The notes under the pieces are model-generated. The model did no database searches. It was not told where the DNA came from and saw nothing but the letters and a program-made list of their open reading frames with translations. From Bradyrhizobium lablabi (GTDB taxonomy: Bacteria; Pseudomonadota; Alphaproteobacteria; Rhizobiales; Xanthobacteraceae), in assembly GCF_018131005.1 (NCBI RefSeq), contig NZ_JAFCJK010000006.1:62001-126000 (forward strand): 64,000 bases of DNA. Direction: 5' to 3'. Below are positions 1 to 8,982 of the stretch, piece by piece. The stretch's first letter is position 1. Each line of letters opens with the position of its first letter. A program made the translations under genes and the position numbers.

Positions 1-703
1 GGAAGGTGGGCACGCCGCCTTCGCGGGTCGATGCCGCGATCGCGTCGATCGTAATCTTGCTGTTGGCGGGCCCTGCCGCCAGATAGGCGTCGGCCTTCTG
101 GTTGCGGATCGCGTCCCCCGCTTCATTGGCCGGGAACTGAATGACCTCGACCTTCGCCGGGTCGACGCCATATTGCACCAGGATTGTCTTCAGCAGATTG
201 ACGTTTGCCGCGGTGCGGCCGACGACACCAACCTTGTGGCCGGCGAGCTGCGCGATCTTGGTGATCTTTGCGGCCTTCCTGCCCCTGCCCTTCGCGGCGG
301 GCGGAACCCACAGCACAACGACATTCTTGCGCAATGTCGCGACCGCTTGGGCGTTTTTCGGCACTTCGAGATCGCCGCGAATGATGGCGAGGTCGGCCTT
401 CCCGTCAGCGAGGGTCTGCGCGCTCGCGGTGGCGCCATCGGTCTGCACCGGGCGGAGCCGGACCTGGCTATTCTGCTGATTGTTGAAGGCCTGCGCCAGC
501 GTCTGCACCACCCTCAGGTCGTCGCTGTTGGGAGGCCCGACCGCGATCCGCAGGGTCACCGGGCGCACCGCGAAATAATAGCCCGCGACCAGTGCGCCGA
601 TAATGGCCAGCGCGCCCGCAATCAGCACGAATGTCAGCCGCCGCCTGGCCGAACGGGGTGGTGGCTTGGGCGATGTGGCGGCAGGGCCGGGGCCGTCGGT
701 CAT
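1..703 (-). CDS. TAXI family TRAP transporter solute-binding protein (C-terminus outside window)
   Basis: The reading frame opens at the ATG at 703 and runs without a stop off the left edge, so about 234 residues are visible. An Arg-rich start is followed by one hydrophobic segment (about residues 20-48) that looks like an uncleaved anchor or signal. After it comes RIAVGPPNSDDLRVVQTLAQ and later DLAIIRGDLEVPKN and VGVVGRTAANVNLLK, which match the periplasmic fold of the TAXI group of TRAP binding proteins. Such proteins deliver small organic anions to a DctM-like permease, but no permease is visible here. A second TAXI protein lies at 1962-3134. The ligand is unknown. Confidence 0.8.
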   Translation of the reverse strand, partial: MTDGPGPAATSPKPPPRSARRRLTFVLIAGALAIIGALVAGYYFAVRPVTLRIAVGPPNSDDLRVVQTLAQAFNNQQNSQVRLRPVQTDGATASAQTLADGKADLAIIRGDLEVPKNAQAVATLRKNVVVLWVPPAAKGRGRKAAKITKIAQLAGHKVGVVGRTAANVNLLKTILVQYGVDPAKVEVIQFPANEAGDAIRNQKADAYLAAGPANSKITIDAIAASTREGGVPTF

Positions 704-927
704 CGATCTCGCAAACTATCGTTTGAGCTCAATTTCAAACTACCAACGCGGTTTGGTCGTCCAATTGTAGCAAATTCCCTGCGGCGGCGCTGTTACATCT
801 GCGTCATGGTTACCAGCGGCCATAGGACGCGATGCCAGCCTTCGATTCCGGCACGGATCCCATTCCCGGGAGTGCTGTTAAGCTGGAGCGTGGTACGTCC
901 AGGGTCGGCTCAAACGGGAGGTTGGCA

Positions 928-1233
928 ATGATCGAACGGCTGTCAGCGGAAGCGAGAAAGGCGGCGCTTTGGGAACTTTCCGGCTGGTCCGAGACGCCCG
1001 GCCGCGAGGCGATCGCAAGGACGTTTGTGTTCAAGGATTTCAACGAGGCCTTCGGCTTCATGTGTCGCGCCGCGCTGGTCGCGGAGAAAAACGACCATCA
1101 CCCCGAATGGAAGAACGTCTACAAGACGGTCGAGGTCGTGCTGGCGACGCACGATGTCGGCGGAGTCACCAAGCGGGATATCGATCTTGCCAAGGCCATG
1201 AACGCGATCGCAAGGCAACTCGGGATCGGATAA
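928..1233 (+). CDS. phhB: pterin-4-alpha-carbinolamine dehydratase
   Basis: This 101-residue protein has the family signature EKNDHHPEW followed by VYKTVEVVLATHDVGGVT, with the conserved His-His-Pro of the active site. The enzyme dehydrates 4a-hydroxytetrahydrobiopterin during pterin recycling (a partner of phenylalanine hydroxylase) and is cytoplasmic. An in-frame upstream ATG at 832 would add 32 unconserved residues. I chose 928 because a GGGAGG ribosome site lies 7 bases before it and the length then equals the usual 95-110 residues. No phenylalanine hydroxylase gene is adjacent in the window. Confidence 0.88.
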   Translation: MIERLSAEARKAALWELSGWSETPGREAIARTFVFKDFNEAFGFMCRAALVAEKNDHHPEWKNVYKTVEVVLATHDVGGVTKRDIDLAKAMNAIARQLGIG

Positions 1234-1255
1234 CTAACTGCCTTGCAGCGGCAAT

Positions 1256-1696
1256 TTGACATCCCAGATTCAAGACAAGCCGCCGGAGTTCCGCCGTGCG
1301 GCGCCGGGGAACCGTCCGATGGGATCAAGCGAACATGGCGTGGGTTTTGAGCCCGCCGACCGGCTGGCGCAGGACCGCGAAAGCGTGCGCCGCCGTTTCC
1401 GGAGCAAGTTCAAGAAGGTGGTGGCGCAACTGCCCTTCGCCGAAGATCTGCTCGCCGCGTATTATTGTGCCTTCGACCGGGAGACGCCGCGGCACGTCCA
1501 GGCGGGGCTGCTCGGCGCCGTGGCCTATTTCGTCCTGCCGTTCGACTTTGTGCCGGACATGCTCCCGATCCTCGGCTTCACCGACGATGCCGCGGTTCTT
1601 GCAACCGCGATCCGCATGGTGGCAAGCCACATCAGGCCGGAGCATCGTGACGCCGCGCGTGCCGCGCTGAAGCGCGGGACGGTCGCGGAGGAATGA
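1256..1696 (+). CDS. YkvA family (DUF1232) membrane-associated protein
   Basis: The protein has up to 146 residues. The C-terminal half carries the DUF1232 core: RHVQAGLLGAVAYFVLPFDF, then VPDMLPILGFTDDAAVLATA, i.e. the DxxPD-like turn between two hydrophobic helices. The biochemical function of the family is not established; members are small proteins with one or two membrane helices. The frame can start at a TTG at 1256 or at an ATG at 1319. Neither has a strong ribosome site, so the N-terminal 21 residues are uncertain. It follows the pterin dehydratase gene by 22 bases and could be co-transcribed. Confidence 0.75.
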   Translation: MTSQIQDKPPEFRRAAPGNRPMGSSEHGVGFEPADRLAQDRESVRRRFRSKFKKVVAQLPFAEDLLAAYYCAFDRETPRHVQAGLLGAVAYFVLPFDFVPDMLPILGFTDDAAVLATAIRMVASHIRPEHRDAARAALKRGTVAEE

Positions 1697-1835
1697 GCCG
1701 CCGACGTGTCGACAGCGGAGATGCCCGCAACGCGATCGCGCTTGCACGCGAAGTGGATGCCGGTTCGCGTGAAGAAAACGCGTCAAAACAAGAATCTAGA
1801 GCTTTGGTTCCGATTCGATCAGAACCGATGAGGCT

Positions 1836-1961
1836 CTAAAGCGCGATGAGATCAGGATGAATCATCATCGCGCTTTAGCTTGTTGTTTGCGCACGATCTC
1901 CGCGCAAACGCTACGCGTTTGTCGCGAGGGAAAACCGCTACACACTTTTCCGGATCATGCT
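1836..1961. repeat. REP-like palindromic intergenic repeat (copy A)
   Basis: A hairpin with arms CTAAAGCGCGATGA and TCATCATCGCGCTTTAG (1836-1878) is followed by a second palindromic block that ends in CCGCTACACACTTTTCCGGATCATGC. Related copies lie at 12618-12714 (same orientation) and 21494-21562 (opposite orientation). The block ends one base before the stop codon of the TAXI gene, so it could also act as its 3' hairpin. Confidence 0.7.
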
Positions 1962-3134
1962 CTAGCGCCGTTCGTTCGGGCGCGCCTGGGCACGGGCGTT
2001 GTTTTCCGTTTCCCACGCCCGGAACTGCTTGAACAGAGCTTCCTTTTCGGAGTCGGTCTGCGCGCGTGACGCGGTTGGATTCTGCTTTAGGAATTCATCG
2101 AAGCGGCTGCGCGTGGCGGCTTCGACGCCGTGGTGGTCCAGCCACTGCTGGGCCGCTGGGAAGCGTTGCCAGCCTGGCAGCTGCGCCGACAGCGAGACTT
2201 CCCGCCACTTCGGGTGGAACGGCGCATTCTGGAACGTCGGAAACTTCGTGAAGAACGCGTCCACAAATGTGGTGAGCTTGCGGTACCTCTCGGTGTTGGA
2301 TCCCCAATTGTACGCCGCAAGCACGGCGGGAACGGCGATCGTGTCGACGCGCTCCTCCCCCGAAATCAGGTTGGGGTAGTCCTTTGCCGACAGGCTCGCA
2401 GGCAGATAGTCGTCCTGCAATGCCTTGTCGTAGTCGACCGTCACGAGGTGGAACCGATCGTCCTTGAAGCCGCTCACGGACTTGTAGGGCTTGCCGCCGC
2501 ACACGATCACGGCGTCGATTTCGCCGGCCTTCAATTTCTCCAGTGCGATGCGCTGCTCAATATAGACGACCTTCGGCTTCATCCCGAGCCGCTCGAACAC
2601 CGTCAGCGCCGTGACGAAGGTGCCGCCATTGGGAAGGTCGACGCTGATCGTCTTGCCATCAAGCTCCTTGAGGTTCTGGACCGACTTCGACGCGACCACA
2701 TGCATCTCTTCGTTATAGAGCTTGGTCACGTAGGTGAACTGCTTCTTGATGCCTTTAGCGAAACCCTTCCGCTCGAGATAGTCGAGCGTGTCGGATCGCA
2801 CGATGCCAAGATCGACGCCTTGCAGGAACAGGATGTCGGCGACGCTCTGTACCGAGCCGCGTCCGACGATCGGCAGGACCCGCAGCTTGTTGCCGTCGTC
2901 GAGAACGGAGGCGAGGTCCGCGCCGAACTGAACATAGGTGCCGCCGATCGTGCCCGATATCAGCGTGACCGTATTGGCGTTCAGGCTCTGCTTGGTGCTT
3001 GTGGAACCGAACTGAAAGATCGCCTTCAGGCTGTCGCTGACCTTGGCCGGGTCGAATTCAGTCTGTTCGGCGCGCGCCGCGAAGCTACAAGCCGCCACCG
3101 TTATGAACATTACCAATCCAAACAAGCGTCGCAT
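1962..3134 (-). CDS. TAXI family TRAP transporter solute-binding protein
   Basis: The protein has 390 residues with a clear signal peptide (LFGLVMFITVAACSFAARA, cleavage near residue 22). The binding-protein core includes VTLISGTIGGTYVQFGADLA, VGRGSVQSVADILFLQGVDL and LDGKTISVDLPNGGTFVTAL, typical of the TAXI group that binds a ligand in the periplasm for a TRAP permease. The C-terminal ~60 residues are charged and unusually long. The gene lies 18 bases downstream of the membrane protein encoded at 3153-3995, so the two probably form a unit. No DctQM permease is next to it, so its transport partner is elsewhere or it has another role. Confidence 0.85.
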   Translation of the reverse strand: MRRLFGLVMFITVAACSFAARAEQTEFDPAKVSDSLKAIFQFGSTSTKQSLNANTVTLISGTIGGTYVQFGADLASVLDDGNKLRVLPIVGRGSVQSVADILFLQGVDLGIVRSDTLDYLERKGFAKGIKKQFTYVTKLYNEEMHVVASKSVQNLKELDGKTISVDLPNGGTFVTALTVFERLGMKPKVVYIEQRIALEKLKAGEIDAVIVCGGKPYKSVSGFKDDRFHLVTVDYDKALQDDYLPASLSAKDYPNLISGEERVDTIAVPAVLAAYNWGSNTERYRKLTTFVDAFFTKFPTFQNAPFHPKWREVSLSAQLPGWQRFPAAQQWLDHHGVEAATRSRFDEFLKQNPTASRAQTDSEKEALFKQFRAWETENNARAQARPNERR

Positions 3135-3152
3135 CTGTCCCTCTGGGTAAGC

Positions 3153-3995
3153 TTAATTCTGCAATTGCGAGAGGCGTTGCTGCGCCTGCTGTGAGCCGAG
3201 TTCGGCGGCCTTGCGATACCAGAAACGCGCCATCTCCGGATCGGGCGTGATGCTGCGTTTGTCCACGGCCGCCAGCACGTCCGGATCGTAAGTGCGCGCC
3301 AGCAACAGCGCCGCATCCGCGTCCTGTCCGTCCGCCGCCCGCTCAAGCAGCAGTCGCGCCGGTGCGACGTCGCCGATCGCTAGCAGGCTGTTGGCCCGCT
3401 TTAGAAGTGCAGCGACGGCATCCGGATCGAGGCGCCTTGGCGGCGGCGCTGCTGCGGCCGCCGGCGGTGGCGGCTCGGCCGGCGGCGCAGCCGCGGGCGC
3501 GTCGCGCGCCACGACCTGGCCTTTGATCGCTTCCTGGTAAGCGGCCGCGATGTCGGCGCGGGTTGGCGGGCCTGCAGCAGCAGGCGGGGGCGATGGCTCC
3601 TTCGCGCCGGAGCCGCGAAGCGCAGCTGCTACTTCTGCGCGCGTCTGGGTCGGCGAAACGCCGATCAGCGCTGTCCTGGCGCTCTGGATTGCGTCGCGCA
3701 GGCTGCCGACGAACAACGGCGTGATGACCGCCGCCGCGACAAGCGCAATGGCCGACGCTGCGAGCAGACCTATGCGCAGGCGCGGACGCGGTATCGCCGG
3801 GGGCGCGTCCCAATCCGCGTCGTGCTCGTCGGTTTGGCTTGAAAGAAACAGCGGAGCCGGTTCGTCCGCGCCGGTCTCGATGTCTGTCTGGCGCTGTCGG
3901 CGGTAGCGAAAATGGGCAAATTCGGGGTCGTTGATGTCTGTGACTGCGCGGCGCGGCGGATCGCTGCCGTGAACGTGTGTTTGATTTCCCACCAT
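3153..3995 (-). CDS. single-pass membrane protein with C-terminal Sel1-like repeat
   Basis: The protein has 280 residues. It begins with a charged cytoplasmic region (1-73), followed by one membrane helix (LLAASAIALVAAAVITPLFV, about 77-96). A Pro/Ala-rich linker with runs such as PPAEPPPPAAAAAPPP comes next. The C-terminus has a tetratricopeptide/Sel1-like helical pair ending PEMARFWYRKAAELGSQQAQ, which is the Sel1 consensus. The architecture suggests a periplasmic protein-interaction module anchored in the inner membrane. Its specific function is unknown. It is upstream of and close to the TAXI gene. Confidence 0.7.
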   Translation of the reverse strand: MVGNQTHVHGSDPPRRAVTDINDPEFAHFRYRRQRQTDIETGADEPAPLFLSSQTDEHDADWDAPPAIPRPRLRIGLLAASAIALVAAAVITPLFVGSLRDAIQSARTALIGVSPTQTRAEVAAALRGSGAKEPSPPPAAAGPPTRADIAAAYQEAIKGQVVARDAPAAAPPAEPPPPAAAAAPPPRRLDPDAVAALLKRANSLLAIGDVAPARLLLERAADGQDADAALLLARTYDPDVLAAVDKRSITPDPEMARFWYRKAAELGSQQAQQRLSQLQN

Positions 3996-4297
3996 GACGA
4001 TGCTTCCCCGATACTATGACTCAACCAATCGGGCATCTCTGGCGCGGGTTGTTATAGTTGTTGGGGTCCCTGAGTGCCCGTTGCGGGCGCTAAATCGCAC
4101 GGCGAATCGGCCCAAAAAACGGCGGCCACCGGCGCGAATTGGGATTTATTTTGGTTCAATTGCGGCAAAGACGTCCAATTCAGCCAATTTAATATGCAAG
4201 CAGGGAGTGAATTGTTCCATATCTGAAACCAAAGCGCAACTCACGGAAGAGTGAGGCCGAGCCTTTGGTTCGGCATGCAACGCACGTGCAGGTTGCA
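3996..4297. other. intergenic region without a supported gene
   Basis: This stretch separates two minus-strand genes and should contain the promoter of the gene starting at 3995. It is more A+T-rich than its surroundings (for example around 4137-4200). I see no convincing coding frame, terminator or known RNA in it. Confidence 0.5.
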
Positions 4298-5272
4298 TCA
4301 TGGATGCAGGATCACTTTGCCCATGGCTTTGCGGCCGGCGAGCACTTTCAGGGCCTCGGCGGTCTGCGATAGCGGGAAGGTGCGGTCGACGTGCGACGAG
4401 ATCTTTCCCTCCGCGGTCCACTGCACGAGCTTTTCGAGGTTCTTGCGGTTCTTCTCCGGATTGAGCCGCGCCCAAGCACCCCAGAAAACGCCGCGGATAT
4501 CGCAACCCTTCAGCAGCGCGAGATTGAGCGGCATTTTCGGGATGTCGCCGGCGGCAAAGCCGATCACCAGGAAGCGGCCTTCCCACGCAGTCGAGCGCAG
4601 CGCAGCCTCGGCGTAGCTGCCTCCGACCGGATCGAAGATGATGTCGGCGCCCTTGCCGTTGGTAAGCTTGCGCAGACCCTCCTTCAAATCTTCCTTGGCG
4701 TAGTTCAGCGTCATTTCGGCGCCGTGCTGCTGGGCGAATGCGAGCTTCTCGTCCGATGATGCGCAGGCGATCACCTTCAGGCCCATCAGCCTGCCGAGTT
4801 CGCAGGCGGCAAGCCCGGTGCCGCCGGCAGCGCCCAGCACCGCGAGCGTCTCGCCCGGCTTCGGGCTCGCGCGATCTTCAAGCGCATGCAGCGCGGTGCC
4901 GTAAATGATGATAATTCCGGCGGCGCGGTCGTAGTCGAGATTGTCGGGAATCTTCACGATCGCATTCGCGGCGAGCGCGATCTTCTCGCGCGCGCCGTTA
5001 TGGCCGCAGGAGGCAACGACGCGATCGCCCACCCTGAGATCCGTGACGCCTTCGCCGACGCTTTCGATCACGCCCGCCACTTCGGCTGCCGGCGAGAACG
5101 GGAACGGTGGTTTGATCTGGTATTTGCCCTGGATCATCAGGATGTCGAAGAAATTCAGCGCTGCGGCCTTGATCGCGATGACGGCTTCGCCGGGACCGGC
5201 CACGGGATCGGGCACGTCGGCCAGCACGAGATCGTCGGGTTGGCAGTATTGCGAGCAGAGGATGGCTTTCAT
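4298..5272 (-). CDS. NADPH:quinone oxidoreductase-like MDR family protein
   Basis: This 324-residue medium-chain reductase lacks zinc ligands. Visible features are the N-terminal GroES-like fold (PVAGPGEAVIAIKAAALNFF and PFSPAAEVAGVIESVGEGV) and the nucleotide-binding motif AVLGAAGGTGLAACELGRLM with the AxxGxxG variant. KGADIIFDPVGGSYAEAALR follows. Enzymes of this kind reduce quinones or activated C=C bonds with NADPH in the cytoplasm. The start at 5272 was preferred to the frame-open ATG at 5299 because MKAILC is the usual family start and an AGGTG sequence precedes it. It is divergent from the SDR gene, about 90 bases away, which suggests shared regulation. Confidence 0.87.
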   Translation of the reverse strand: MKAILCSQYCQPDDLVLADVPDPVAGPGEAVIAIKAAALNFFDILMIQGKYQIKPPFPFSPAAEVAGVIESVGEGVTDLRVGDRVVASCGHNGAREKIALAANAIVKIPDNLDYDRAAGIIIIYGTALHALEDRASPKPGETLAVLGAAGGTGLAACELGRLMGLKVIACASSDEKLAFAQQHGAEMTLNYAKEDLKEGLRKLTNGKGADIIFDPVGGSYAEAALRSTAWEGRFLVIGFAAGDIPKMPLNLALLKGCDIRGVFWGAWARLNPEKNRKNLEKLVQWTAEGKISSHVDRTFPLSQTAEALKVLAGRKAMGKVILHP

Positions 5273-5361
5273 GGACACACCTGATGTTCGGACGCACAAG
5301 GGCTTCCCGCTTCATGCCGGATTTGGGGCAAAGCGACAATACAATGCGGAGGGATCAAACT

Positions 5362-6201
5362 ATGTTTGAAAAGAGTCTGCTGGCGAACAAGCGCATCCTG
5401 ATTACCGGCGGCGGCTCCGGCCTTGGCGCGGCCATGGGCCGCCGCTTTGCAGAGCTTGGCGCCGAGCTCATTCTCTGCGGCCGCCGGCTGGAATTGCTGG
5501 AGGAAACCGCCGCCGAATTCCGCCGCGAGTTCGGCAGCCAAGCTTCCGCCAAGCGCTGCGACATCCGCGACGGTGCGGCCGTCGAGGCCATGATGGATGC
5601 GATCTGGCAGGACGCGCCGCTCGACATTCTCGTCAACAATGCCGCGGCGACCTTCATCGCGCAGAGCGAGCATCTGTCGTTCCGCGCGGCGGACGCGATT
5701 CTGGCGCCGACGCTGCACGGCACGATGTATTGTACCCTCGCTGCCGGACGGCGGTGGATCGAGGGCGGGCGCAAGGGCGTGGTGCTCTCGATCCTCTCGA
5801 CCTCGACCATTACCGGCCGCGCCTTCACCGTACCGTCGTCGATGGCCAAGACCGCGGTGTTGGCGATGACCAAGAGCCTCGCGGTCGAATGGGGACCAAA
5901 GGGGATCCGCACGGTCGCGATCGCGCCAGGCGCATTCCCGACTGCCGGTGCGACCGGGCAGCTCCGCCCCGAAGGCCGCGGCGAGAGCTGGGGGAATCGC
6001 AACCCGCTCGGCCGGGCCGGCGAGCATTTGGAGCTCGCCAATCTCGCGAGCTTCCTGATTTCCGACCAGGCCGGTTACGTCAATGGCGAGATGGTGGTGC
6101 TGGACGGCGGCGCGCATTTGCGCGGTTCCGGCGCCGAGGACCTCCTGCAATGGACCGATGCGCAGTGGGAGAAGCACCGCGCGATGCGGACAAAGTCGTA
6201 A
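5362..6201 (+). CDS. SDR family oxidoreductase, 2,4-dienoyl-CoA reductase-like
   Basis: The protein has 279 residues with a Rossmann motif RILITGGGSGLGAAMGRRFA and LDILVNNAA. The classical YxxxK active site is replaced by SSMAK (before TAVLAMTKSLAVEWG), the pattern seen in 2,4-dienoyl-CoA reductases, where the Tyr lies elsewhere. IAPGAFPTAGA and YVNGEMVVLDGGAHL complete the fold. Reduction of unsaturated acyl-CoA with NADPH is therefore a reasonable guess, but the substrate is not proven. The start at 5362 is supported by CGGAGGGA at 5347-5354; an upstream ATG at 5284 would overlap the divergent promoter. Confidence 0.85.
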   Translation: MFEKSLLANKRILITGGGSGLGAAMGRRFAELGAELILCGRRLELLEETAAEFRREFGSQASAKRCDIRDGAAVEAMMDAIWQDAPLDILVNNAAATFIAQSEHLSFRAADAILAPTLHGTMYCTLAAGRRWIEGGRKGVVLSILSTSTITGRAFTVPSSMAKTAVLAMTKSLAVEWGPKGIRTVAIAPGAFPTAGATGQLRPEGRGESWGNRNPLGRAGEHLELANLASFLISDQAGYVNGEMVVLDGGAHLRGSGAEDLLQWTDAQWEKHRAMRTKS

Positions 6202-6329
6202 AGGCAGAGGCCACTTCGCGCTGGGCCTAAGTGCCTTCCCAAAAAGGCTGTTTCCGGTTATGCATCCCGCCGGTGGACGGGGACCGCCGAGCCATCTTCC
6301 AGTCACAATGTTGGGGGAACCAGTCGGCC

Positions 6330-6953
6330 GTGCGGCAAACACTGACATCGCTGGTTGCTTCTGCGCTGCTGTGCGGGGGCGCGTCCCTTGCGCAGGCGCA
6401 AGGAACGCCCAAGCAACCGTCCAAGGACGTGGCGAAGCCCGCCGCCCCTGCTGCCAAGCCCACGGCTTCGCCAGCGGCAGCTGCTGCTGCTGCGGCCGGC
6501 GGCGCGGAGCCGACGCTGATCGGTCAGTTCGGCACCTGGGGCGCCTATATGGCCACGCCAAACGGCAAGAAGGTCTGTTTTGCCTTGGCAAAGCCGTCGT
6601 CGTCGAAGACCAACCCGCCGAATCGCCCGCGCGACCCGGCCTATGCCTTCGTCTCGACCCGGCCAGGGGAAAAGGTCGTCAACGAAGTCTCGGTCATGAT
6701 CGGCTATACGCTGAAGCCGGGCTCCGAATCGACGCTCGAAGTCGGCGGTGGGTCCTATGCAATGTATACCCAGGGCGACGGCCTCTGGATCAAGAACGCG
6801 GCTGAGGAGGAGCGAATGGTGGATGCCATGCGCAAGTCGGCCGAGGTGACCGTGAAGGGCGTCTCGGCGAAGGGCACCGAGACGACGGATACGTTCTCGC
6901 TGAAGGGCCTGTCGCAGGCACTTGACCGGGTCGCGCAGGACTGCCGCCGCTAA
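6330..6953 (+). CDS. invasion-associated locus B (IalB) family periplasmic protein
   Basis: This frame starts at a GTG preceded by GGGGGA and encodes about 207 residues. A signal peptide (TLTSLVASALLCGGASLAQA) is followed by an Ala/Pro/Lys-rich linker. The IalB-like domain then contains FGTWGAYMATPNGKKVCFAL, YAFVSTRPGEKVVNEVSVMI and AMYTQGDGLWIKN. IalB-type proteins are widespread, small, secreted or periplasmic proteins of alphaproteobacteria; the name comes from Bartonella and does not imply virulence here. An in-frame ATG at 6231 would bury the signal peptide and is unlikely. Confidence 0.8.
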   Translation: MRQTLTSLVASALLCGGASLAQAQGTPKQPSKDVAKPAAPAAKPTASPAAAAAAAAGGAEPTLIGQFGTWGAYMATPNGKKVCFALAKPSSSKTNPPNRPRDPAYAFVSTRPGEKVVNEVSVMIGYTLKPGSESTLEVGGGSYAMYTQGDGLWIKNAAEEERMVDAMRKSAEVTVKGVSAKGTETTDTFSLKGLSQALDRVAQDCRR

Positions 6954-7135
6954 CGCGGACCAGTGGATCAGCGTTGTTTGTGAGCCCCGAAAAGCCTATC
7001 TGAGGGCTGACGGCGACGAGGCGCATCATGCGCCGTTTCGAGCCATGAGACCCGGCAGGTGGCCCATTCTTCGAGACGCGGAGGAGGCGCCGCTCCTCAG
7101 ATTGAGGATCAACATCCCGCAAAGCCAGACGTGTG

Positions 7136-8347
7136 ATGACCGCAGAATCGATCGTTCATAACTACACGGCCAACGCGCCGCTCGAAAAGGTTCCGCTCGA
7201 AACCTACGTGCCGCCGGCCAGGCCGTCGCTGATTGGGCTGTCGCGCGGCGAGATCGCCGAGCGCCTCGCCGAGATCGGCGTTCAGCCGTCGCAGCGGAAG
7301 ATGCGTACCCAGCAGCTCTGGCACTGGATGTATTTCCGCGGCGCCAGGAGCTTCGACGAGATGTCCAACGTCTCGAAGGAGATGCGCGCCGAACTGGAAA
7401 AGCATTTCACCGTCGATCGTCCCGAGGTGGTCGCCGAGCAGATATCCAACGACGGCACCCGCAAATGGTTGTTGCGGCTGCCGAGCGGCGACAAGCTCGA
7501 GAAGCCGCACGAGGTCGAGTGCGTTTACATTCCCGAGACCGACCGCGGCACGCTGTGTGTCTCCTCGCAGGTCGGCTGCACGCTGAACTGCGCATTCTGC
7601 CACACGGGCACGCAGCGGCTGGTGCGCAACCTCACCGCCGGCGAGATCGTCGGCCAGGTGATGGTGGCGCGCGACCGCCTCAACGACTGGGCCGACCGCG
7701 AGGACGGCAGCCGCCGCGTCACCAACGTCGTGATGATGGGTATGGGCGAGCCGCTCTACAATTTCGACGCGGTACGCGATGCGCTCCTGATCGTCGCCGA
7801 CAATGAGGGCATCGGCATCTCCCGCCGTCGCATCACGCTGTCGACCTCGGGTGTGGTGCCGAATATCAAGCGCACCGGGGAGGAGATCGGCGTGATGCTC
7901 GCGATCTCGCTGCATGCGGTGCGCGACGAGTTGCGCGACGAACTCGTGCCGCTGAACCGCAAATATCCGATCGCCGAGCTTTTGCAGGCCTGCCGCGACT
8001 ATCCCGGCGCGTCGAACGCCCGGCGCATCACCTTCGAATATGTGATGCTCAAAGGCGTCAACGATTCGCTGGATGACGCCAAGCTGCTGGTGAAGCTGCT
8101 CAAGGGTATTCCGGCGAAGATCAACCTGATCCCGTTCAATCCGTGGCCGGGCACGCGTTACGAATGCTCGGACTGGGAGCAGATCGAGAAGTTCTCCGAA
8201 TACATCTTCAATGCCGGCTATTCCTCGCCGGTGCGCACCCCGCGCGGCCGCGACATCCTCGCCGCCTGCGGGCAGTTGAAGTCGGAGACCGAAAAGCTCT
8301 CCGTGCGGGAGCGCCAGGCGCTGCGCGCGATGGCGATGACGGACTGA
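7136..8347 (+). CDS. rlmN: 23S rRNA (adenine2503-C2)-methyltransferase RlmN
   Basis: The protein has about 403 residues. It is a radical-SAM enzyme that methylates C2 of A2503 in 23S rRNA and A37 of some tRNAs. Seen directly are the N-terminal helical domain (MRTQQLWHWMYFRGARSFDE), the cluster-binding motif CTLNCAFC after LCVSSQVG, the glycine-rich NVVMMGMGEPLYNFD, and the C-terminal YSSPVRTPRGRDILAACGQL containing the conserved methyl-carrier Cys. A GTG directly precedes the ATG at 7136; both give essentially the same protein. The length fits the family. It is a core housekeeping gene. Confidence 0.97.
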   Translation: MTAESIVHNYTANAPLEKVPLETYVPPARPSLIGLSRGEIAERLAEIGVQPSQRKMRTQQLWHWMYFRGARSFDEMSNVSKEMRAELEKHFTVDRPEVVAEQISNDGTRKWLLRLPSGDKLEKPHEVECVYIPETDRGTLCVSSQVGCTLNCAFCHTGTQRLVRNLTAGEIVGQVMVARDRLNDWADREDGSRRVTNVVMMGMGEPLYNFDAVRDALLIVADNEGIGISRRRITLSTSGVVPNIKRTGEEIGVMLAISLHAVRDELRDELVPLNRKYPIAELLQACRDYPGASNARRITFEYVMLKGVNDSLDDAKLLVKLLKGIPAKINLIPFNPWPGTRYECSDWEQIEKFSEYIFNAGYSSPVRTPRGRDILAACGQLKSETEKLSVRERQALRAMAMTD

Positions 8348-8353
8348 GCGTTG

Positions 8354-8487
8354 TGAGGGACAACACGGTTCGCGTCCTTATTGCGGGCGAAGCGAAGCAA
8401 TCCATTTGCCGGGCATGCTTCGTCGCTTCAGCGCAAAATTGCTTTGCAATTTTGTCGCGAGCCACTCGCAATGACGGAGAATTCCCA
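8354..8487. repeat. dispersed repeat of the GCGAAGCAATCC type (copy 1)
   Basis: The block contains GGGCGAAGCGAAGCAATCC near its left side and the inverted counterpart CTCGCAATGACGG at its right side, with a perfect internal hairpin AAAATTGC-TTT-GCAATTTT. The second copy at 8983-9108 has the same end motifs. It fills the gap between rlmN and the next gene. Confidence 0.6.
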
Positions 8488-8489
8488 GC

Positions 8490-8978
8490 ATGGCGCTGAT
8501 CGGCCGCCTGTTCGTCGTGTTCTTCGCCTTTCTCGCCGCCTGCTTCGTGGCCGGAATCATCGTGGTCGGCGCCGTGCTCTATCCGGAGATCAACGATCTC
8601 GGCGCGGAGATCGACCAGGGCGCGATCAACATCGTGCTCGGCTTTGGCTTCATCTTCATTTCCGGCTTTGCGCTGCTTCCGGCGCTGGTCGTCGTGCTGA
8701 TCACCGAGGCCTTCCATATCAGGAGCGTGCTCGCCTATGCCGTCGGCGGCGCGGTGGTCGGCGCGGCTTGCTATCTCGGTCTGGTCCCGTTCGATCCGGA
8801 TACGCTGCAATTTAACGGCATCGTGCACCGGCACCTGGAGATCATGACCGGCGCCGGCATCGTCGCAGGCCTGGTCTATTGGCTGATCGCGGGCCGCACC
8901 GCCGGCACCTGGCGAGAGCCGCCGCGCCCGTTGCGGCCGCCTCCGCCGTTGCCGTCGCAGTCGCGGCCACAACAGTGA
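8490..8978 (+). CDS. four-helix integral membrane protein of unknown function
   Basis: The protein has 162 residues. Four hydrophobic stretches are visible: about 5-31 (FVVFFAFLAACFVAGIIVVG), 45-70 (NIVLGFGFIFISGFALLPAL), 82-102 and 116-134. A short Pro-rich cytoplasmic tail ends in RPQQ. No catalytic motif is recognisable. It begins immediately after a repeat block, without a strong ribosome site (GACGGAGAA lies 8 bases upstream). Function unknown. Confidence 0.75.
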   Translation: MALIGRLFVVFFAFLAACFVAGIIVVGAVLYPEINDLGAEIDQGAINIVLGFGFIFISGFALLPALVVVLITEAFHIRSVLAYAVGGAVVGAACYLGLVPFDPDTLQFNGIVHRHLEIMTGAGIVAGLVYWLIAGRTAGTWREPPRPLRPPPPLPSQSRPQQ

Positions 8979-8982
8979 TGTC

